DNA of 10,006 nucleotides, from NCBI GenBank assembly GCA_004000155.1, contig RCSS01000105.1, forward strand, positions 1 to 10,006, written 5' to 3'. Shown here piece by piece: positions 1 through 5,244 of this stretch. The first letter of the stretch is position 1. The number at the start of each line of letters is the position of its first letter. Source of the DNA: Tubulinosema ratisbonensis (taxonomy: Eukaryota; Microsporidia; Tubulinosematidae). Below the pieces are notes generated by a model. That model did not search any database. It saw nothing but the letters and a program-made list of their open reading frames with translations, and had not been told where the DNA came from. The position numbers and the translations under genes are program-made.

Positions 1-162
1 TAAATTATCTAATTTAGTATTATTGTAGTTTTAGCATAAAAATTATGAACAAAAATAAGTAGTAAACCTGCTTATTAAATTTAAAAGAGAATTTTATAAA
101 TAAAGTATATCTTAAAACGAAAGATTATTTATTACAAAAAATATATTATAATTTTTATAAAA

Positions 163-194
163 TTAGTAAAATCCTATTTTGGCAATTTTACTAA
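163..194. repeat. Short perfect hairpin, 10-bp stem
   Basis: TTAGTAAAAT (163-172) is the exact reverse complement of ATTTTACTAA (185-194), with a 12-base loop. CC at 173-174 can also pair with GG at 181-182 if the CA at 183-184 bulges, giving 12 pairs. No function can be assigned. It could be a transcription-linked hairpin or the remnant of a mobile element end. Confidence 0.6.
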
Positions 195-302
195 AATTTG
201 TAAAATAAATTACTCTATAAGTGTTTATTAACAGAATTAACAATAAATTAAGTCTAAACTTTCATTCAACTAAAATATAAATATGTTAATGGTTATAAGA
301 AA

Positions 303-354
303 CATTGTAAAGAATCTAGAATTCTGATTATTACCAATTTAAGTCTTTACAATG
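303..354. repeat. Inverted repeat, 11-bp perfect arms
   Basis: CATTGTAAAGA (303-313) and TCTTTACAATG (344-354) are exact reverse complements separated by 30 bases. The arms contain G and C, so they are less likely to be chance than the all-A/T palindromes common in this DNA. The function is unknown. Confidence 0.6.
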
Positions 355-400
355 ACGATCTTTTTATAAGTTTTATTTTTCTGAAGTCAATGTTTAAGTA

Positions 401-492
401 AATGGGTATTCCAATTTTTTGATGGCTATAAATAAGATTTTCTTACAAAGATCTATTGCTACAGCTTCTATATATAATATAAGATACCCATT
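401..492. repeat. Inverted repeat, 9-bp arms enclosing 74 bases
   Basis: AATGGGTAT (401-409) is the reverse complement of ATACCCATT (484-492). Each arm contains a run of three G or C, which is rare in this AT-rich flank. The enclosed sequence is also a little richer in G and C than its surroundings. It does not fold as a tRNA by eye: there is no B box. It could be the closing stem of a small structured RNA, or a coincidence. Confidence 0.35.
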
Positions 493-795
493 CAATAACA
501 AGAAACATAGATATTTTATGTTTTTAAAGTTACTTTTATTACATATTTTTTTTATTCTAAAAAACTTAGAAATTAATTTTGTGTATATTTTAGAGAAAAA
601 TGAATTAAGTTGATATTATTTGGGGTTTAAATATATATTTAAATAACACAGCCAAAAAAATAGAATATAGATTTTCTACCATGCATTTTGCTGCATTATA
701 TTATAATTATTTATAAATTTTTGTTTAATTCAGTTTTATAAATTTTCTGTTTGTCTCATACAAACATTTACGAATAAATTGATAAAATGGTTTTA

Positions 796-915
796 TAGTT
801 TTAAAATTAGAAAAGTAAAACAAATTAATTTATTAATTAAACAAATACATTTAATAATATTTTTTTCTACTTAAATTTTAAATTAATTTGTTTTATTTTT
901 CTAATTTTAAAACTA
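796..915. repeat. Long inverted repeat, 37-bp arms, 46-base spacer
   Basis: The left arm 796-832 and the right arm 879-915 are reverse complements over all 37 positions except one (G815 against T896), and that pair would be a G-U wobble in RNA. The spacer is 833-878. Transcribed, it would form an almost uninterrupted 37-bp stem. No coding sequence lies inside. The arms begin with TAG and end with CTA. No clear target-site duplication is seen beyond short A/T matches. Possible readings are a foldback (MITE-like) element, a recent palindromic duplication, or a double-stranded RNA source. Only the repeat itself is seen directly. Confidence 0.9.
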
Positions 916-1072
916 AAATTTACTTTAATTTTTTACTTCAAACATTAAACCAATTAATAAATCAGTTTATGATATTTAAAATCAAAAAAAATTTATCGAT
1001 TTTCATACTTTAAAATGTGATATTAATTATTAAAATAAAAGGAAAACCTTTAACTTACCGTTTATGAATTTG

Positions 1073-1107
1073 TTAATCATAATTAAAACTTAAAAGATTA
1101 ATCATAA
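1073..1107 (+). promoter_or_regulatory. Direct repeat TTAATCATAA upstream of the membrane protein gene
   Basis: The 10-mer TTAATCATAA occurs at 1073-1082 and again at 1098-1107, 25 bases apart start to start, ending 8 bases before the ATG at 1116. Paired short elements directly before a start could be promoter or leader elements. The A/T content makes chance a real possibility. Confidence 0.25.
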
Positions 1108-1115
1108 ATCCATTA

Positions 1116-2090
1116 ATGGATCCAGACAAAGACTTTATTTCATTTAAAGTAATTGCTGATGTTCACAGAGAAAGCAATGATAGTGTATCATTGAAAGATT
1201 TCGGGAATGTAACTAATAAATTTGAGAAAACAAAACAAAGTAAGCCAATTAACGAAAATTCTTCATCTAACTCAGATAAATGTTCGGTAGAAAAACAAAA
1301 AGAAAACAATCTTGAATACAATAACATAGCCATTGATGTATTAGATATTAATGATGAAGATAAAAATAAACTTACTGTACAGTTTAAAGAGGAAGTTGAA
1401 GTCAATGAAAATTCTAATTTGGTTTATTTAAATTTCACGCCCAGACCAGAATCCCAAAAATCAAATTTATCAAACATTCTTTTNAAGACAAAAAAAATTG
1501 ATACTGTCTTATTTTCTTTAAATATCTTTTCTACAGCTTTTTTGGCTTACTTTACATTTTATATTTTTACAAACTTCACTAGCCTTGTGAGAATAGGAGC
1601 ATTTGCTTTTGTTTTGTNTTTNGAAATATTAAAAATAGCATGTTTTTATTCTGGTGAAAAGAAATTACATCTTATTTTTTTAATTTTCAAAATACTTGTT
1701 GTAAACATTCCTTCTTTAGTATTTNNGGAATGGGAAAAAGTCACTAAATTAGATCTGATTGTTTTTATATCTTTTTTGGCGTTATACATATGTATAAGTA
1801 TATTGGTTTATATTTCAAGATATGCGAGAAAATCAAAAATATTTTTTGTATTATTTCTAATTTTTTCATTTTTTGTTCAATTTTTTTTGGCTGGGTTGAT
1901 TACATGGATCAATTATTCATTTTTAGCTGTGTTTATTTCTCTCTGGTACTTAAGTTTATCTTATACGTTTATTAGTAAGAAAGATTTTATTTTAGTTTTT
2001 TATTGTTTAGAAAGTTTATTTTTGTTGATACCTTTGATTTCTTACCGATTAAATCATAAAAATTTTTACGAAATTATGAATAATCAATAA
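1116..2090 (+). CDS. Predicted multi-spanning membrane protein, unknown family
   Basis: A 324-residue protein that I do not recognise. Residues 1-125 are hydrophilic, rich in Asn, Ser, Lys and acidic residues, and look disordered. From about residue 130 the chain becomes strongly hydrophobic, with about seven likely membrane spans: 131-151, 157-177, 184-203, 212-233, 241-264, 268-286 and 290-309. Short charged loops lie between them (for example RYARKSK at 235-241). The C-terminus is a short hydrophilic tail. There is no N-terminal signal peptide, so the first span would act as anchor. The start at 1116 is the first in-frame ATG and follows a short A/T leader; the stop TAA overlaps AATAAA. 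Five ambiguous bases (1484, 1618, 1622, 1725, 1726) leave residues 123, 168, 169 and 204 unresolved. It could be a transporter-like or lineage-specific membrane protein, but nothing in the sequence decides this. Confidence 0.8.
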   Translation: MDPDKDFISFKVIADVHRESNDSVSLKDFGNVTNKFEKTKQSKPINENSSSNSDKCSVEKQKENNLEYNNIAIDVLDINDEDKNKLTVQFKEEVEVNENSNLVYLNFTPRPESQKSNLSNILXKTKKIDTVLFSLNIFSTAFLAYFTFYIFTNFTSLVRIGAFAFVLXXEILKIACFYSGEKKLHLIFLIFKILVVNIPSLVFXEWEKVTKLDLIVFISFLALYICISILVYISRYARKSKIFFVLFLIFSFFVQFFLAGLITWINYSFLAVFISLWYLSLSYTFISKKDFILVFYCLESLFLLIPLISYRLNHKNFYEIMNNQ

Positions 2091-2091
2091 A
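2086..2091 (+). terminator. AATAAA polyadenylation-like signal overlapping the stop codon
   Basis: AATAAA spans the TAA stop (2088-2090) of the membrane protein gene. Very short 3' ends with the poly(A) signal at or near the stop are known in compact microsporidian genomes. The motif is seen; its use is inferred. Confidence 0.4.
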
Positions 2092-2160
2092 ATTTTAAAA
2101 AAAATATTTTTTTAGGACAAAGTTCAAAAAAAAAGAAAACAAAATTGTTTCAACTTTTTT

Positions 2161-2170
2161 TATATAAAAA
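2161..2170 (+). promoter_or_regulatory. TATA-like element before the septin gene
   Basis: TATATAAAAA lies 20-29 bases upstream of the septin ATG at 2190, followed by an A-rich leader. The position would fit the short leaders of microsporidian genes. A/T-rich DNA gives such matches easily. Confidence 0.3.
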
Positions 2171-2189
2171 TAAATAAAAAACAAAAACA

Positions 2190-3215
2190 ATGTCACTAAA
2201 CATTTACGAAGTAGAAGAACAAGAGTTAAGATTGTATGAACCATGGGGATATTCATCTATCCCAGACCAATTCAGACAAAAATCAATTGATGATGGATTC
2301 TATTTAAATTTACTTGTGGTAGGTAGAAGAGGGTTAGGTACAACAACACTGATTAACTCTATTTTTAATGCACCATTGATAGACAGAAAAAGGGGTAATG
2401 ACATAGAAATTAGCAAAAATGAAATTTATGAAAATAAAATAAAATTATCTTTGGTGGTTACCACTTATCATGGCAAAGATGTNAATGTTGTATCGAATTA
2501 CATAAATGATAAAAATTTGGAATACTTTTACAACAAAAATGGGTTTAGAGTACGTTTCCAGGATAATAGAATACATGCTTGTATTTATTTATTGCCTATN
2601 GATGAGATCACTGAAGATGAAATTAATATGTTGAAAAAAATATCAAAAAGATGTAATTTAATACCAATCATCCCCAAAGCAGATATTTTTACACCCGAAG
2701 AAATGGTAATTTTTAAGCAAAATACCCTTGAAATGCTNAAAGAAAACGAAATTAGTATTTATTGGCCATCGTACGCAGAAGATGATGAAGAAATGAAATT
2801 AGAAGCACAAAACTTGATAGAAAAATTTCCTCTCTCTACTGCAGCAAGTGAGAATATTTATGAACACAAGGGTGAATATTTCAGAGGCAGAAAATATAAA
2901 TGGGGATTCGTAAATGTTTGTAACCCAGACATCTCTGATTTTTTGGATTTAAGAAAAATGCTTGCTCATTCCTTTTTAGATGACTTGCTTTTTCAAACAG
3001 AATCAATTTTTTACGAAGCTTTTAGGAAAAAATGTACAAAAGATAAAGAATTGTGTGAAAAAATAGAAAAGGATCTGATTGAACAGGTAAAAAGAGAAGC
3101 ACAAATAGTAATACAAGAAGAATTGGAAAGAAAAAAGAGAAACGAGGTAGAAATTGAGATGATTTCTCATAAGAATGAAGAATTCCCACAAACAAATGAG
3201 CATCAGCTCAGTTAA
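2190..3215 (+). CDS. Septin with degenerate GTPase motifs
   Basis: A 341-residue septin, one of the GTP-binding scaffold proteins that form filaments and rings at division sites and membranes. Landmarks in order: the typical pre-G1 stretch and beta strand (residues 24-44); a G1-like loop GRRGLGTTTLIN at 45-56, where the invariant P-loop Lys is Thr51; a G3 region TTYHGKD at 91-97 in place of the usual DTPGxGD; the G4-type PKAD at 162-165 followed by IFTPEE; and the septin unique element with KWGFVNVCNPDISDFLDLR at 237-255 and the following helix to about 280. A charged helical tail, likely a coiled coil, covers about 280-322. The length is usual for a short septin. Motif loss suggests a subunit that does not hydrolyse GTP and works inside a hetero-oligomer. 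Three ambiguous bases lie in the gene: 2483 (GTN, still Val), 2600 (ATN, Ile or Met) and 2738 (CTN, still Leu). Septin membership is secure; the orthologue (Cdc3, 10, 11 or 12 type) is not. Confidence 0.92.
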   Translation: MSLNIYEVEEQELRLYEPWGYSSIPDQFRQKSIDDGFYLNLLVVGRRGLGTTTLINSIFNAPLIDRKRGNDIEISKNEIYENKIKLSLVVTTYHGKDXNVVSNYINDKNLEYFYNKNGFRVRFQDNRIHACIYLLPXDEITEDEINMLKKISKRCNLIPIIPKADIFTPEEMVIFKQNTLEMXKENEISIYWPSYAEDDEEMKLEAQNLIEKFPLSTAASENIYEHKGEYFRGRKYKWGFVNVCNPDISDFLDLRKMLAHSFLDDLLFQTESIFYEAFRKKCTKDKELCEKIEKDLIEQVKREAQIVIQEELERKKRNEVEIEMISHKNEEFPQTNEHQLS

Positions 3216-3239
3216 TTAAAAAATAAGAATTAATTTGTT
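3216..3239. other. 24-bp gap between convergent genes
   Basis: Only 24 bases separate the stop of the septin gene (+) from the stop of the next gene (-). No AATAAA is present for either gene, only AATAAG at 3223-3228 on the + strand. The two transcripts very probably overlap at their 3' ends, which is common in microsporidia. Confidence 0.6.
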
Positions 3240-4007
3240 TTACATTGATTCAAAAAATAGTTCTTCTAAATTTAAATTTTCTTTTTCTAATTCAAATTTA
3301 AGAATTAATTTGTGATTAAAATATCTTTTACAAATTCTTGTACTGTTTGATTTGTAAAATGAAACACAAAACTGTGTTTCACACTCTGTAATTAAAAAAT
3401 TATCCTTTAAATTTGTTTCTATGTTTCTGTAATCTACACAAGTGACTTTACTCAAAACTGGGTTGTGTCTATTAACTTCATTCAACAAATTCTCTTTTAA
3501 ATTATATAATTTCTGTAAATGGTCTTCTCTTAAATTCATTTTACATTTTTTTATGTTTGTAATGCAACAAAGTAAAGAAGGAACGAATTCCTTTTCAATA
3601 AAACTGATTGACTTTTCTAATTCATTTTTTAGAAAAGAAGATTCTTTTACATTTTGAAAGAAATTTGTTTCTTTAGGATTGTTTTTAAAAAAAGTGCTAA
3701 ATTTTTCTAACCATTTATAATTTAAACAATCGGTTAAATTTTCTATTTTATCTATGAAAGGTACACTTACTTGATTTATTAAAGTATCACATGATTTTGT
3801 AAAAATAGACAATCCTTTCAAAGTGGGTATAGTTATTAAAAGTAGAGGATTATTGTATTTGTTTTTGTCTATTTGTAAAAAAACTTTGTTTATATTTTTA
3901 CCAAGTCTTGGTGTTTCGTTGTAACATTTTATTAGTTCATTTTTAAAAATATTCATAAGATTTTTGTAAAACTTTTTATTTATCATATTTTTAAAATAAA
4001 TAACCAT
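3240..4007 (-). CDS. Hypothetical protein, cysteine-containing, helix-rich
   Basis: A 255-residue protein that I do not recognise. It has no signal peptide and no membrane span. It is Lys/Asn-rich with long probably helical stretches (about 114-185) and ten cysteines at 28, 73, 94, 147, 148, 155, 190, 209, 214 and 226. The C-terminal third has spaced cysteines (TCVDYRN, ITECETQFC, RICKRYF) that could bind metal, but no known zinc-site spacing is evident. The open frame is intact, and it is supported as a gene by its length, its base composition (like its neighbours and unlike the flanks) and its tail-to-tail fit with the septin gene. ATG codons at residues 1, 8 and 18 are possible starts. Its start lies 15 bp from the 5' end of the divergent tRNA-Cys, so its promoter must overlap the tRNA gene. 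Confidence 0.75.
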   Translation of the reverse strand: MVIYFKNMINKKFYKNLMNIFKNELIKCYNETPRLGKNINKVFLQIDKNKYNNPLLLITIPTLKGLSIFTKSCDTLINQVSVPFIDKIENLTDCLNYKWLEKFSTFFKNNPKETNFFQNVKESSFLKNELEKSISFIEKEFVPSLLCCITNIKKCKMNLREDHLQKLYNLKENLLNEVNRHNPVLSKVTCVDYRNIETNLKDNFLITECETQFCVSFYKSNSTRICKRYFNHKLILKFELEKENLNLEELFFESM

Positions 4008-4022
4008 CTAAATAATCATTTA

Positions 4023-4094
4023 GGGTGTATAGCTCAGTGGTAGAGCAGCAGATTGCAGATCTGTAGGTCGCCGGTTCAAATCCGGCTGTACCCT
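4023..4094 (+). tRNA. tRNA-Cys (anticodon GCA)
   Basis: A complete intronless cloverleaf. Acceptor 4023-4029 pairs with 4087-4093 (with two G-U pairs); D arm 4032-4046; anticodon stem 4048-4052/4060-4064 with loop TTGCAGA and anticodon GCA at 4055-4057; 5-base variable loop; T arm 4070-4086 with loop TTCAAAT. The unpaired T at 4094 is the U73 discriminator that marks cysteine tRNAs. CCA is not encoded. The internal RNA polymerase III promoter is visible: A box TAGCTCAGTGG at 4030-4040 and B box GGTTCAAATCC at 4073-4083. A run of T follows directly as terminator. Confidence 0.98.
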
Positions 4095-4099
4095 TTTTT
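4095..4099 (+). terminator. RNA polymerase III T-run terminator
   Basis: Five T after the discriminator base (six including it), followed by a second run of T from 4103. This is the usual Pol III stop signal after a tRNA gene. Confidence 0.85.
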
Positions 4100-4174
4100 A
4101 ATTTTTTTATTTAATTAATATATTTTTTTAAAACAATACAAATTATTGGCTAATTAATTTTAAAAGAAAAAACA

Positions 4175-4177
4175 CCC
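4175..4177 (+). promoter_or_regulatory. CCC element 9-11 bases before the CK2 start
   Basis: CACCCTGA stands out in an otherwise A/T leader, just upstream of the ATG at 4186. CCC or GGG motifs at or near the start codon have been described as a transcription-start signal in microsporidia. A similar CCC sits at 5241-5243 before the next gene. Confidence 0.4.
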
Positions 4178-4185
4178 TGATACTT

Positions 4186-5190
4186 ATGGTAAAAATATCA
4201 GTAGCAAGAGAGAACAGCGATTATAACAAAAATCAAACAGAAGAGTACTATAATTACAACGATTACAAGTTAGAAATAGGCGATATAGAAAATTATAGGA
4301 TTTTCAAAAGAATGGCAAGAGGAAAGTACAGCGAAGTTTTTGAAGGACGAAGCATAGTTGAAGAGGATCTAGAAACTAAAAAGAAGAAGTATAAAAAGAT
4401 TGTAATCAAAGTATTAAAGCCTATTAGAATAGCAAAGGTTAACAGAGAAGTCAAGATTTTAAAATCTTTACAACATAATAATATTATAGGTTTGTTAGAC
4501 GTGGTAGTTGACACCAATACACAGACACATTCACTGATTTTTGAATATTTAAACCATGAAAACACNCTTACAATCTTTGAAAATGCTTCCGCAGAAGACG
4601 TAATTTACTACTCTAAGCAAATATTACAAGCCTTAGAACACGCCCATTCGAAAGGAATTATGCACAGAGATATTAAACCACAAAATCTTTTGATAGACCC
4701 AGAAACCAAACACTTAAAAATAATAGATTGGGGACTGGCAGAGTTCTATCACCCTGGCAACTCTTATCCAGTAAGAGTTGCTACTCGTTATTACAAAGGA
4801 CCAGAATTATTGGTTGGTTATGGTTACTATGATTATTCATTGGATATTTGGTCATTTGGTTGTGTATTTGCTGAATTAATTTTCAATAAAAGGCCTATCT
4901 TTGCAGGAAAAGACGATGCTGACCAATTAGAAAAAATAGTGGATATCTTAGGAGTTTCAGATTTGAAGAAATACTGTAAAAGATATGAAATTACTTTATC
5001 AGATGAACTTATCGAAGGGTTAGAGGATAGAAATAAAAGGCATTGGGATGACGTATTTGAAAAGAGCAGAGTAAATGGTAAGAAAAAAGAAGCTTTGGAT
5101 TTACTTAACAAAATTTTGGTTTACGATCATAATGAAAGGCTTACAGCCAGAGAATGTTTGGAACATCCCTTTTTCAAGGACAGCCAATAA
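4186..5190 (+). CDS. Casein kinase II (CK2) catalytic alpha subunit
   Basis: A 334-residue Ser/Thr kinase of the CK2 alpha family, which phosphorylates acidic Ser/Thr sites in many nuclear and cytoplasmic proteins. Landmarks: the family's N-terminal tyrosine segment (about 21-40); glycine loop ARGKYSEVFEG at 44-54; ATP-anchoring Lys75; helix-C Glu88; catalytic HRDIKPQN at 160-167 with Asp162 and Asn167; and the CK2 signature DWGLAEFYHPG at 181-191, with DWG where other kinases have DFG. VRVATRYYKGPELLVGYGYYDYSLDIWS (196-223) follows, then the CMGC-type insert and a C-terminal RLTARECLEHPFF (318-330). Oddities: the first glycine of the loop is Ala44, and the basic cluster after KPI is thinned to RIAKVNR, so substrate or regulator contacts may differ. 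The base N at 4566 lies in ACN, still Thr. The stop overlaps AATAAA. Confidence 0.95.
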   Translation: MVKISVARENSDYNKNQTEEYYNYNDYKLEIGDIENYRIFKRMARGKYSEVFEGRSIVEEDLETKKKKYKKIVIKVLKPIRIAKVNREVKILKSLQHNNIIGLLDVVVDTNTQTHSLIFEYLNHENXLTIFENASAEDVIYYSKQILQALEHAHSKGIMHRDIKPQNLLIDPETKHLKIIDWGLAEFYHPGNSYPVRVATRYYKGPELLVGYGYYDYSLDIWSFGCVFAELIFNKRPIFAGKDDADQLEKIVDILGVSDLKKYCKRYEITLSDELIEGLEDRNKRHWDDVFEKSRVNGKKKEALDLLNKILVYDHNERLTARECLEHPFFKDSQ

Positions 5191-5202
5191 AAATTTAATA
5201 AA
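5186..5202 (+). terminator. Two AATAAA signals at the CK2 stop
   Basis: AATAAA at 5186-5191 overlaps the TAA stop (5188-5190), and a second copy lies at 5197-5202. They are candidate poly(A) signals, giving an almost absent 3' untranslated region. Only 54 bp separate this stop from the next start. Confidence 0.4.
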
Positions 5203-5233
5203 GTATTTTAAAATTTTTTTATAAAATAAAAAA

Positions 5234-5243
5234 AAATTTACCC
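5234..5243 (+). promoter_or_regulatory. AAATTT plus CCC element at the start of the TPR gene
   Basis: AAATTT (5234-5239) is followed by ACCC ending one base before the ATG at 5245. AAATTT-like and CCC-like motifs next to start codons are reported microsporidian signals. The arrangement is seen; its function is inferred. Confidence 0.4.
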
Positions 5244-5244
5244 A

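Larger units (their letters stand above)
1..1115. other. AT-rich intergenic region with several inverted repeats
   Basis: No convincing gene is visible here on either strand. One short open frame (421-613, 64 codons) has a composition of Leu, Ile, Phe, Lys and Asn that AT-rich DNA gives by chance, and I do not call it. What stands out is secondary structure: hairpins or inverted repeats at 163-194, 303-354, 401-492 and 796-915, described separately. The segment from about 329 to 545 also resembles 8423-8580 in the order of its short matching blocks. The last 45 bases before 1116 are probably promoter and leader of the next gene. Confidence 0.6.

Noticed and set aside
401..492. Possible small RNA or split tRNA enclosed by 9-bp arms
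   Set aside because: No A or B box, no T-loop sequence, and no match that I recognise to U6, U2 or box C/D motifs. Kept only as an inverted repeat.
421..613. Open frame of about 64 codons in the left flank
   Set aside because: Composition is what A/T-rich DNA gives by chance, with no recognisable domain, and the frame overlaps the inverted repeat at 401-492. It could be a relic, but nothing supports calling it a gene.
1163..1405. Minus-strand open frame opposite the membrane protein gene
   Set aside because: Lies wholly inside a longer convincing gene and has Ser/Leu/Phe-rich antisense composition.
2190..3215. Reading the GTPase-like gene as a pseudogene because its motifs are lost
   Set aside because: The frame is intact over 341 codons, the septin unique element and coiled coil are kept, and ambiguous bases are silent or mild. 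A degenerate but working subunit is more likely.
4293..5111. Two minus-strand open frames opposite the CK2 gene
   Set aside because: Antisense shadows of a clearly identified kinase; no family features.
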